From positions 1-18,271 of the forward strand of contig DASZKW010000045.1 of NCBI GenBank assembly GCA_035552775.1: 18,271 bases of DNA. Reading direction: 5' to 3'. The position numbers and the translations under genes are program-made. Each line of letters begins with the position of its first letter. Positions within the stretch are counted from its first letter, which is position 1. Below the pieces are notes generated by a model. It worked only from the letters and a program-made list of their open reading frames with translations, was not told where the DNA came from and did no database searches. Origin of the DNA: DASZKW01 sp035552775 (GTDB lineage: Bacteria > Actinomycetota > Acidimicrobiia > Acidimicrobiales > Palsa-688). This document shows, one piece after another, positions 7,271 to 14,635 of the stretch.

Positions 7271-7822
7271 TTGCTTAGTAATGAAGCCTTGTTGGCCAGG
7301 GTCGGGCCGCCGCTCAGCCCCTTGCAGCGGGTGCTGCTGACCACTGACGGCACCGTCACCCATGTCTTGGAGTCCTACTGGGACGAGCCCATCCACGTGG
7401 TCAAGCTGGACCAGGCCCAGCACGCCACCGAGGTGACCATCGCCGCCATGAAGCCGGCGGGGCCGGAGACGGTGATGCGCCGCACCATCCTGCTACAGGG
7501 TGCGCAGACCAAGGAGAACTACGTGTACGCGGAGTCCGTCATCCTCGCCGACCGGCTGGCGCCCCGGATGGCCGAGAGCCTGCTGACCACCGACGAGCCC
7601 ATCGGTCGCCTCCTGATCGAAGCGCGCCTGGAGACATTCCGGGAGGTCCTGGACTGCGGGCGGGAGCCGGCGGGCGACCGGCGACGGCACTTCGGCCTCG
7701 ACCCGTCTGCGCTGCTGATCTCCCGCACCTACCGGGTCATCGCCGGCCACCGACCCATCATGCTCATCACCGAGAAGTTCCCTGCGACGGCGTGGTTGGA
7801 CGGGGCGCAGGGCCGGCCGTGA
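7271..7822 (+). CDS. Chorismate pyruvate-lyase (4-hydroxybenzoate synthase), DUF98/Rv2949c type
   Basis: A 183-residue cytosolic enzyme predicted to convert chorismate to 4-hydroxybenzoate plus pyruvate. It resembles the mycobacterial enzyme Rv2949c, which makes the starter of phenolic glycolipids. Shared features are LLTTDGTVTHVLE near the N-terminus, VMRRTILL (probable carboxylate-binding Arg), YVYAESVILADRL, PIGRLLIEARLETFRE and the C-terminal RVIAGHRPIMLITEKFP, whose Glu matches the catalytic Glu of chorismate lyases. Length fits the family. The TTG start has GAGGGGGAG about 5 bases upstream. It is the first gene of the operon, 61 bases before the SDR, and supplies the likely substrate of the aryl-CoA ligase downstream. 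The assignment rests on remembered family similarity. Confidence 0.82.
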   Translation: MLSNEALLARVGPPLSPLQRVLLTTDGTVTHVLESYWDEPIHVVKLDQAQHATEVTIAAMKPAGPETVMRRTILLQGAQTKENYVYAESVILADRLAPRMAESLLTTDEPIGRLLIEARLETFREVLDCGREPAGDRRRHFGLDPSALLISRTYRVIAGHRPIMLITEKFPATAWLDGAQGRP

Positions 7823-7883
7823 GCGACCTCGGGAGCGAACCGACCAGCACGGGTTGGTGCCCCATCCCGTGGATGGTGCATCA

Positions 7884-8852
7884 ATGAGCGACATGGGGCG
7901 CGGGCAACCGGGGGCCGTTACGCCGAGGGTTGCCCTGGTCACCGGCGGCGGCCGGGGCATCGGTCGGGCGGTGGCCCTGGCCTTGGGCGCCGCCGGCTGT
8001 GCCGTGTGCGTGAACGACACGGGGGTGGCCCTCGACGGGAGCGGGGCCAGCGCGGACGTGGCGGAGGCCGTAGCCGACGAGATTCGGGCCGCGGGCGGCG
8101 AGGCCTTCCCGGCTCCGGGCGACGCCCGCCGCCCCGACGGCGCCCGGGCCGTGATGGCCCAGGTCGAGGCGTGGGCCGGGCGGGCGCCCACCGTGCTCGT
8201 GCACGCCGCCGGGACCTTGCGCGACGCCATGGCCCACCGCGCCTCGGACGAGGACTGGGCGGAGGTGCTCGGGTCCCACCTGGGCGTGGCCATCGAGTTC
8301 AGCCGGGCCATGGTGGGACCCATCCGGGCGACGGGGTGGGGCAGGATCGTGTACCTCGGGGGGGCGGCGGGGCTGGTGGGCAGCGCCGGCCAGGCCGCCT
8401 ACGACGTGGCCAAGGCCGGCCTGCTCGGATTGACCCGCGCCCTGGCCCTGGAGCTGGCAGGCCGGGACGTATGCGTTAACTACGTCGCGCCCTTCGCGTT
8501 CACCCGGATGACCGAGTCCATACCTCCCGCGACCGGGGCCCTTCGCCGCTACCTGGATCACGCGCCGCTGGCCACTCCCGGCGATGTCGCCCCTCTCGTC
8601 GCCTGGTTGTGCTCGGACGAGGCCGCCGGGATCAGCGGGCAGGTCTTCGGAGCCCGCGGCGCCGAGGTGTCCGTCTGGTCGCAGCCCCGTCCGGTGGCGG
8701 CGGTGGTGGAGACACGGGGTTGGGACGGTCCGGCGCTGGCTCGGGCCCGGGAGGACCTGCAGTCCCACTTCACGCCCCTCGAGAGTGAATTCGACCTGTT
8801 CGGGGGACCGCCGGTGGCCGTCGCCCCGGCCATGAGGGAGGTACCAGAGTGA
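7884..8852 (+). CDS. Short-chain dehydrogenase/reductase lacking the canonical catalytic Ser
   Basis: Rossmann-fold SDR of 322 residues from the ATG at 7884 (a GTG at 7854 is an alternative). The cofactor motif TGGGRGIG is at residues 20-27, followed by a long loop after VCVNDTGVALDG, as in hydroxyacyl-CoA dehydrogenase/MFE-type SDRs. The catalytic Tyr173-xxx-Lys177 is present (YDVAKAG). The Ser expected 13 residues before the Tyr is Gly160 (YLGGAAGLVG), and the NNAG motif is HAAG. Beyond the normal ~250 residues lies a C-terminal extension (EVSVWSQPRPV ... GWDGPALARAREDL) like that of actinobacterial acyl-CoA-acting SDRs. It overlaps the diiron gene by 4 bases (GTGA). It may reduce or oxidise a CoA-bound ring intermediate, or bind one without redox chemistry. 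Confidence 0.85.
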   Translation: MSDMGRGQPGAVTPRVALVTGGGRGIGRAVALALGAAGCAVCVNDTGVALDGSGASADVAEAVADEIRAAGGEAFPAPGDARRPDGARAVMAQVEAWAGRAPTVLVHAAGTLRDAMAHRASDEDWAEVLGSHLGVAIEFSRAMVGPIRATGWGRIVYLGGAAGLVGSAGQAAYDVAKAGLLGLTRALALELAGRDVCVNYVAPFAFTRMTESIPPATGALRRYLDHAPLATPGDVAPLVAWLCSDEAAGISGQVFGARGAEVSVWSQPRPVAAVVETRGWDGPALARAREDLQSHFTPLESEFDLFGGPPVAVAPAMREVPE

Positions 8853-9556
8853 ACGAGACGCTGGCGTCCGAGGTGGCCACGGCCGAGGCTGCTCACGCCC
8901 GGGGTCCCGAGTTCGTCGCCGCGCTGGGCAAGGTCATCGCCAGCCACGTGCGCAACGAGGCGGCCGGGGCGCGCGCCTTCGACGAGCCGGCAATCGCCTG
9001 GGCTCCCACAGCGCGCGACAAGTGGCTGGCTTGCCGCATCGCCATGGAGGAGTACGGCCACCACATCCAGTTCGCCCGCCTGGCCGCAGACCTGGGTCTA
9101 AAACAGGTCGGCGGCGACGGTGTCCTTTCGGTATTCGACCACGAACTGGCGAGTTGGAACGAGTTCGTCGTGCTCAAGGCCATCGTCGACATGGCAGAGG
9201 TGATAGTCATGGAGGACCTCTCGGAGTGCAGCTACCTGCCTCTGCGCCGCCTGGCCACCCGGCTGCTGCCCGAGGAACGTTTCCATGTCGCCTTCGGCCA
9301 GAACCGGGCCCGGTCCCTGGCGTCGGACCCGGCGACCCGCCCCGCTGTGCAGGAGGCGGCAGACGCCATGGTCCGCCTGTCGCTCCCGTTCTTCGGGCGC
9401 AGTATCTCGGCCAACAACGAGGCGTTCCGCCGGTTCGGTATCAAGAGCCTCAGCAACGACGAGGCCCGGTCCACCTTCATCGCTCGCAGCCGTCGCTTCG
9501 TTGCCGACGACATGGGCTTGCAATACCCCGACGTCGAGGTGGGCTGGTCAGGTTGA
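8849..9556 (+). CDS. PaaA/BoxB-like ferritin-fold diiron monooxygenase
   Basis: A 235-residue helical protein of the phenylacetate-catabolism (PaaA/PaaC-like) ferritin superfamily. Probable iron ligands are all visible: Glu37 (RNEAAGA), Glu68/His71 (MEEYGHH), Glu122 or Glu126 (MEDLSEC) and Glu143/His146 (EERFHVAF). This favours a catalytic subunit over a structural PaaC-like one. In known systems PaaA epoxidises phenylacetyl-CoA and BoxB benzoyl-CoA, with electrons from a reductase (PaaE, BoxA); no such reductase or PaaB/C/D partner is present here. The protein is shorter than PaaA (about 310) and BoxB (about 470). Its place between an SDR and an aryl-CoA ligase suggests it acts on an aryl-CoA ring, probably 4-hydroxybenzoyl-CoA. 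Overlaps of 4 bases on both sides show tight coupling. Confidence 0.75.
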   Translation: MNETLASEVATAEAAHARGPEFVAALGKVIASHVRNEAAGARAFDEPAIAWAPTARDKWLACRIAMEEYGHHIQFARLAADLGLKQVGGDGVLSVFDHELASWNEFVVLKAIVDMAEVIVMEDLSECSYLPLRRLATRLLPEERFHVAFGQNRARSLASDPATRPAVQEAADAMVRLSLPFFGRSISANNEAFRRFGIKSLSNDEARSTFIARSRRFVADDMGLQYPDVEVGWSG

Positions 9557-11115
9557 GCGAGGGCAACGCCAACCTGGCCGTGCTGCTGGAGACTCGTGCC
9601 CGCGATCAGGGCTGGCTGGGCCGCACCGCCTACCTGGCGGCCGAGGGTGAGGTCAGCCACGGTGCCGTCCACGGCGGGGCAGCCCGAGCCGCGACGGTGC
9701 TGGCCGGGCTCGGTACTGCGCAGGGGGACCGGGTGATGATCGCCCTGCCTGACGGGCCGGAACTCGTCCAGGCGTTCCTCGGCGCAGTGCGCCTCGGTGC
9801 CGTAGCCGTGCCTGTGAACCCGTCGCTGACCGCCGGCGACCACCGCCAGCTGGCGGGGGAGTGCCGACCGAGGGTGGTGGTCTGCGGGAGCGAGCTCGGG
9901 CCTCGTTTCGCCGGGTGCGTGACCTTGGGTGGCGACGACCTGGCGGCAAAGGCCGCCCAGTCGGCTGAACACCGGGGCGCCGCGGCCAGCGCCGGCTCGC
10001 CCGCCTACGCCCAGTTCACCTCGGGGACCACCGGTCGGCCCAAGGCCGCCGTCCACCGCCACGGCGACCCAATGATCTACCAACGGGCCTTCGCCGAGGG
10101 GGCCATCGACCTCGGGGTCGACGATGTCGTGCTGTCGATCTCCAAGATGCACTTCGCCTACGGGCTCGGCAACTCGCTGTTCTTTCCCTTGCTGACGGGC
10201 TGTCGGGCGGTGCTGCTGGCCTCGCACCCACGTGCCGAGGTGGTGACCGCCATGATGCAGCGTCACCGGGTGACCGTGCTCTTCGCCGTGCCCACCTTCT
10301 ACGCACGCCTGGCCTCGAGCTCGTCTTTCGCGACCGGCGAGCAAGACTGGACGAGCGCAATGCGGGTAGCAGTGTCGGCCGGTGAGGTCCTCACCGTCGC
10401 CCTTGCGCAGCGCTGCCGGGCGTTCCTCGGCTGCCCGGTCCTCGACGGCCTGGGCTCGACCGAGGTGGGCCAAACGTTCGTCAGCAACACCCTGTCCACC
10501 AGCCGCGACGGCACCGTGGGCCGCCCCCTCGAGCCCTACGAGGTGTCCGTGCGCGATGGTCTCGGCCGTCGCTCGGCGCCGGGCGCCCTGGGCACCTTGT
10601 GGGTACGGGGTCCGACCGTCCTGCTCGAATACCTGGACCAGCCAGCCCTCTCGGCCGCCGTTCGGGACGGTGAATGGCTATGCACCAGCGACAGGGCAGT
10701 CGTCGACGATGACGGCTTCGTGGCCCTCAGGGGACGGATAGACGACATCGAACTGGTAGGCGGGATCAACGTGGCTCCCACCGAGGTGGAGGAGGTGCTG
10801 AGCACCCTGCCAGGGGTCATGGAGGTGGCGGTTGCCGGTGTCCGGGACGGGGCAGGCAGATCGCAGCTGGAGGCCTTCGTGGTGGCTGGACCCGACGTCG
10901 GGCAAGACCTGGGCGCGGAGGTGATCGAGGTGGCGCGCGGCAACCTGGCCCGCCACATGGTGCCGCGCGCCGTCCATATGGTCGATCACCTGCCACGGAC
11001 CTCCACCGGCAAGCTGCGGCGCTTCGTCCTGCGCTCGGGGGAGTGGTCGGAAAGCTCGGTCGCTCGACTGGACCGGCCGCCCACCTCCGGTCAGCCCACC
11101 CGCTCCGGTAGGTAG
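9553..11115 (+). CDS. Benzoate-CoA ligase-type aryl-CoA ligase
   Basis: ANL-superfamily adenylate-forming enzyme of 520 residues that should activate an aryl carboxylate with ATP and transfer it to CoA. The P-loop FTSGTTGRPKAAVHRHGD has Lys164. The stretch KMHFAYGLGNSLFFPLLTG and LGSTEVGQTFVSN (A5 region) match the benzoate/4-hydroxybenzoate-CoA ligase branch. The hinge region RGRIDDIELVGG and catalytic lysine RTSTGKLRRF (Lys487) are intact. The open frame continues upstream to 9022, but that part merely overlaps the diiron gene; the TTG at 9553 overlapping its stop (TTGA) gives family length and start. No fused carrier domain is present, unlike FadD22 of mycobacterial phenolic glycolipids, so CoA is the likely acceptor. 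4-Hydroxybenzoate from the first gene is the inferred substrate. Confidence 0.87.
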   Translation: MSEGNANLAVLLETRARDQGWLGRTAYLAAEGEVSHGAVHGGAARAATVLAGLGTAQGDRVMIALPDGPELVQAFLGAVRLGAVAVPVNPSLTAGDHRQLAGECRPRVVVCGSELGPRFAGCVTLGGDDLAAKAAQSAEHRGAAASAGSPAYAQFTSGTTGRPKAAVHRHGDPMIYQRAFAEGAIDLGVDDVVLSISKMHFAYGLGNSLFFPLLTGCRAVLLASHPRAEVVTAMMQRHRVTVLFAVPTFYARLASSSSFATGEQDWTSAMRVAVSAGEVLTVALAQRCRAFLGCPVLDGLGSTEVGQTFVSNTLSTSRDGTVGRPLEPYEVSVRDGLGRRSAPGALGTLWVRGPTVLLEYLDQPALSAAVRDGEWLCTSDRAVVDDDGFVALRGRIDDIELVGGINVAPTEVEEVLSTLPGVMEVAVAGVRDGAGRSQLEAFVVAGPDVGQDLGAEVIEVARGNLARHMVPRAVHMVDHLPRTSTGKLRRFVLRSGEWSESSVARLDRPPTSGQPTRSGR

Positions 11116-11121
11116 CCAGCA

Positions 11122-14100
11122 GTGGACATCGACCCTGACGCCCCCGCCGACCTGGCCGGCCTCTTCGAGGCCCAGGCGGCGGCGACCCCCGACGCCGTGG
11201 CCGCCGTGGCGCGGGGCACATCGCTCACCTACCGCCAACTCGACGTGTCCGCTGACCGCCTCGCCGCCGACCTCCGGGGGCTCGGCGTTGGCACCGACGT
11301 CGCGGTGGGCATCTGCGTCGAGCGGGGCCTGGAATTCGATCTCGCGGTGCTCGGGGTCTTGAAGGCCGGCGGGGCCTGCCTGCCGCTCGACCCGACCTAC
11401 CCCCCCGCACGCCTGGCGTTCATGCTCGGGGACGCCGCTCCCCGGGTGGTGCTGACCCGCGACACTCTGGCCGGGCGCCTCCCCGACCACGCCGGCGCCA
11501 CGCTCATCCTGGACGGCCTCGCCGACGCCACGGCCGCCGCGTCGCTGAGCACCGCCCCCGCCGAGCGGCCCCCCCGGGCGGCGGCGCCCGACCAGGTGGG
11601 TTACATCCTGTACACCTCCGGGTCGACCGGTCGGCCCAACGGGGTGATGCTCGTCAACCGGGGCCTGATCAACCACGCCAGGGCAGCGGTTGATATCTAC
11701 GGGCTGGGCCCCGGCGACCGGGTCCTGCAGTTCTGCTCGATCAGCTTCGACGTGAGCGTGGAGGAGCTGTTTCCGACGTGGGCCAGCGGGGCGACGGTGG
11801 TGTCGCGCGACGAGAACATTCCCATCCTGGGCCGGGCGTGGCTCGACTGGCTCATTGCCCAGGGTGTCACCTTGGTCAACCTGCCGACGGCGTACTGGCA
11901 CGCGTGGGTCCGGGACCTGTCGAGCCTCGGAGACAAGGTGCCCGAGGCCATCCGTACGGTGATCGTGGGGGGAGAAAAAGCGCTCGGCAGCGTCTACCGC
12001 GACTGGCTGGTCGTGGGCGGCGACCGCCCCCGGTGGTTCAACGCCTATGGCCCCACCGAGGCCACGGTCATGGCCACCATCCACGAGGCGCCCGCCGGTG
12101 CCGGCGACGGTCAGGATCCCCCGGTCGGCCGGCCCCTCCCCGGCGTGGAGATCCACTTGCTCGACGCCGAGCGCCGGCCGGTGCCCGCCGGCACGGTGGG
12201 CCAGATCTTCATCGGTGGCGACGGACTGGCCCGAGGTTACCTGGGACGCCCCGACCTCACCGCCGAGCGCTTCGTGTTCGACCCGTTCTCCTCACGACCG
12301 GGGGCCCGTCTCTACCGCACCGGGGATCTGGGTCGGATCCGTGCCGACGGCGAGCTGGACTTCGTGGGACGGGCCGACGACCAGGTCAAGGTCCGAGGCT
12401 TTCGCATCGAGTGCGGCGAGGTGGAGGGCGCACTGCGGGCCCACCCCGCGGTCGGGGAGGCCGTGGTGGTGGCCAGGGAAGACGCGCCCGGTGACCGTCG
12501 TCTGGTCGCATACGTGGTGGGGCGGGGGGCGACGGGGCCAAGCCCGGATGGACCCGACCTGCGCCGTTTCCTCGCCGCTCGGCTCCCCAGCTACATGGTC
12601 CCCGGTGCCTTCGTCCCGCTCGACGCTCTGCCCCTCACGAACAACGGCAAGGTCGACCGCGACGCCCTACCGGCGCCGGGGGAGGCCCGGGTGGGGCGCG
12701 GCGGCGGTGCGCCCCTGACCCCGACCGAGAAGCTGCTGGCGGGCATCTGGTCCGACGTGCTCGGCATCGAGGGCATCGGGCCGGACGACGACTTCTTCGA
12801 GCTCGGCGGCCACTCGTTGCTGGCGGCACAGGTCGTTGCCCGGATCCAGGGCGAGCTGGGCGCCCAGCTCGGTCTGCAGACGGTCTTCGACGCCCCCACG
12901 GTGAACGCGCTGGCGGCGGTGGTCGACGCTCAGGCGCGCGGGCCGGCCGGCGCCGGTCCGCCGGCCCTGGTCGCCCATCCTCGCCCTAGCGGCATCGCTG
13001 CGCCTTTTCCCCTCTCCCTGCCCCAGGAACAGATGTGGGAGGTGCAGACCCGGGCGGGGACCCGGGTGGACAACAACGTCACCGCCTGGCTCAGGTTGCC
13101 CCCCCCGCTCGACCCCCAGGCTCTGCGCCTCGCCCTGGTGGCGCTGGTCGAGCGCCACGAGAGCCTGCGGACGAGCTTCCCCACCGAGGGCGGACGGCCC
13201 CTCCAGTCGGTCGCCTCCTCCGTCCCTGTCGAACTCGCCGTAACCGACCTGGGCGCAAGCGCTGAGCACGGCGACGCGGACCTGCACGACCGGATCGCCG
13301 CCCTGGACCGGGAGCCGTTCGACCCCGACCGGTCACCGCTGTTCCGTTTCCACCTGTTCTCCCTGGGAGGCCGGGGTGGCGTGGCCGCGCTGGTCTTCGA
13401 CCACATGGTGTGCGACGGTCCGTCGGCCTACATCGTCCTGTCCGAGCTGGCCGAGGCCTACCAGGCTCTCGCCCGCGGCGAGCGACCAAGGCTTCGGCCC
13501 CTGCCGGTGGATTACGCCGACTTCTCCATGTGGCAGAGGACGGGGCTCAGTGATGAACGCCTCGGGGAGCAGCTCGAGTACTGGACGCACAAGCTGGCGG
13601 GCATGGCCCTCGGTCCGGCCTTGCCGTTCGACCACCTCCCCCCCACCCCCACCCGGCGGATCGTGACCCGTCCCCTCGGCGTCGAGCGGTCCACCTTCCG
13701 GTCGTTGGATCGGCTGGCCCGCCGCTGCCGGGCGAGCATCTTCGTCGTGTGCGTGGCCGCGGTCTCAGCTGTGCTCAGCCGGCTGGGGTCCACGGACGAT
13801 GTCGTGCTCAGCACCACCTTGAGCGGCCGGGGTCGCCCTGAGCTCGAAGGTGTGGTCGGCAACTTCGCCGGCACCGGGAGGCTCCGTACCGACGTGTCGG
13901 GCGATCCCCCCTTCGCCGAAGTGGTGGAGCGGGCGCGAGGAAGCGTGCTCGGCTTGTTCGAGCACCAGGACATCCCGTTCTTCCGGGTGCGCGACGCACT
14001 CATGCCCCATTTCGCCGCGCAGGGGGCCGGCGGGCGCCCCCCATTCGCCCTGTTGCCTGTCGAGCTTCAGTACTTCCGGGCTGCCCACGACCATTGGGCG

Positions 14101-14367
14101 CCCGGCGCCAGCGTGGTGGAGAGCCCGGGGCCGGGCGGGGAGCAGGCGGATCGGCCTGCCGGGGGGCTGTTTTTCCGGGGCCAGCTTCATCCCTTGAGCG
14201 TCACCCTTTTCGACGATGGCGACTTGCTGTGGGGCCAGATCAGCTACAAGGTCGACTTCTACGAGCCGGAGACGATCGAGGCGCTGGCCACGGGTATAGA
14301 GCGGGTGCTCGACGCAGTGGCGCAAGACTCGTCGATGCTGCTGTCGGCGCTACCCGTTGCCCCCTGA
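11122..14367 (+). CDS. NRPS with domain order adenylation - carrier - condensation
   Basis: A 1081-residue single-module NRPS. The adenylation domain (about 10-520) has YTSGSTGRPNG (164-174; the usual P-loop Lys is Asn173), FDVSVEELF, NAYGPTEATV, YRTGDLGR and NNGKVDRDAL with Lys510. Aligned by eye to GrsA, the ten specificity positions read D-V-E-N-I-G-A-V-M-K; I do not recognise this code, and Glu at position 239 could favour a basic amino acid. The carrier domain (about 535-610) carries FFELGGHSLLAAQ with phosphopantetheine Ser565. The condensation domain (about 630-1075) has SLPQEQMW, DHMVCDG (catalytic His761, Asp765), GNFAGTGRLRTD and HQDIPFF. No thioesterase or reductase follows, so the terminal C domain may release the product onto a soluble partner. 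GTG start, 6 bases after the ligase stop, with GGTAGG upstream. Confidence 0.92.
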   Translation: MDIDPDAPADLAGLFEAQAAATPDAVAAVARGTSLTYRQLDVSADRLAADLRGLGVGTDVAVGICVERGLEFDLAVLGVLKAGGACLPLDPTYPPARLAFMLGDAAPRVVLTRDTLAGRLPDHAGATLILDGLADATAAASLSTAPAERPPRAAAPDQVGYILYTSGSTGRPNGVMLVNRGLINHARAAVDIYGLGPGDRVLQFCSISFDVSVEELFPTWASGATVVSRDENIPILGRAWLDWLIAQGVTLVNLPTAYWHAWVRDLSSLGDKVPEAIRTVIVGGEKALGSVYRDWLVVGGDRPRWFNAYGPTEATVMATIHEAPAGAGDGQDPPVGRPLPGVEIHLLDAERRPVPAGTVGQIFIGGDGLARGYLGRPDLTAERFVFDPFSSRPGARLYRTGDLGRIRADGELDFVGRADDQVKVRGFRIECGEVEGALRAHPAVGEAVVVAREDAPGDRRLVAYVVGRGATGPSPDGPDLRRFLAARLPSYMVPGAFVPLDALPLTNNGKVDRDALPAPGEARVGRGGGAPLTPTEKLLAGIWSDVLGIEGIGPDDDFFELGGHSLLAAQVVARIQGELGAQLGLQTVFDAPTVNALAAVVDAQARGPAGAGPPALVAHPRPSGIAAPFPLSLPQEQMWEVQTRAGTRVDNNVTAWLRLPPPLDPQALRLALVALVERHESLRTSFPTEGGRPLQSVASSVPVELAVTDLGASAEHGDADLHDRIAALDREPFDPDRSPLFRFHLFSLGGRGGVAALVFDHMVCDGPSAYIVLSELAEAYQALARGERPRLRPLPVDYADFSMWQRTGLSDERLGEQLEYWTHKLAGMALGPALPFDHLPPTPTRRIVTRPLGVERSTFRSLDRLARRCRASIFVVCVAAVSAVLSRLGSTDDVVLSTTLSGRGRPELEGVVGNFAGTGRLRTDVSGDPPFAEVVERARGSVLGLFEHQDIPFFRVRDALMPHFAAQGAGGRPPFALLPVELQYFRAAHDHWAPGASVVESPGPGGEQADRPAGGLFFRGQLHPLSVTLFDDGDLLWGQISYKVDFYEPETIEALATGIERVLDAVAQDSSMLLSALPVAP

Positions 14368-14389
14368 GCCCAAGTCATCATGATGGGCT
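14367..14389. terminator. Possible weak hairpin between the NRPS and tRNA-His
   Basis: agccca (14367-14372) pairs with tgggct (14384-14389) around an 11-base loop, directly at the NRPS stop. Convergent tRNA-His ends 13 bases further on, so it could serve both strands. The stem is short and no T-run follows. Confidence 0.3.
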
Positions 14390-14401
14390 GACCGAGGGTG
14401 G

Positions 14402-14476
14402 GGTGACCGAGGGGACTCGAACCCCCGACCTCCAGGGCCACAACCTGGCGCTCTAACCAACTGAGCTACGGCCACC
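14402..14476 (-). tRNA. tRNA-His (GTG)
   Basis: On the minus strand the sequence folds as a full cloverleaf: acceptor GTGGCCG/CGGTCAC, D arm AGCTCAGTTGGTTAGAGC, anticodon arm CCAGG-TTGTGGC-CCTGG with anticodon GTG, and T arm with GGTTCGAGTCC. An extra G at -1 (complement of 14476) opposite C73 (14402) is the hallmark of tRNA-His. The 3' CCA is not encoded. Confidence 0.95.
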
Positions 14477-14552
14477 AAGGGTTGCCCAGTCTGGCACATG
14501 GCGGCTGTCCACGGTTCCAACATGCCTGTTTGGCATATCGCCGGCCCTGGCG

Positions 14553-14565
14553 ATGTTGGCAACAT
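14553..14565. promoter_or_regulatory. Palindrome over the -35 of the sigma gene (candidate operator)
   Basis: atgttggcaacat has perfect 6-base arms around one central base and overlaps the putative -35. A second short dyad, atgcc-tgttt-ggcat, lies at 14522-14536. A repressor could act here, but none is identified. Confidence 0.4.
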
Positions 14566-14584
14566 GGGAGCGTGGGGTACGAAT
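14556..14584 (+). promoter_or_regulatory. Candidate promoter of the sigma factor gene
   Basis: -35-like TTGGCA (14556-14561, five of six consensus bases) and a -10-like TACGAA/ACGAAT (14578-14584) at a 16- or 17-base spacing, about 50 bases upstream of the GTG start. Confidence 0.45.
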
Positions 14585-14635
14585 AGGGAACGTGGCTACG
14601 CGTAGCGGCAGGTTGTAGCCGGGGGGAGGGAAGCT

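Noticed and set aside
9022..9552. N-terminal extension of the aryl-CoA ligase frame
   Set aside because: It overlaps the diiron gene out of frame and translates to Arg/Pro-rich sequence; ligase similarity starts at the TTG at 9553.
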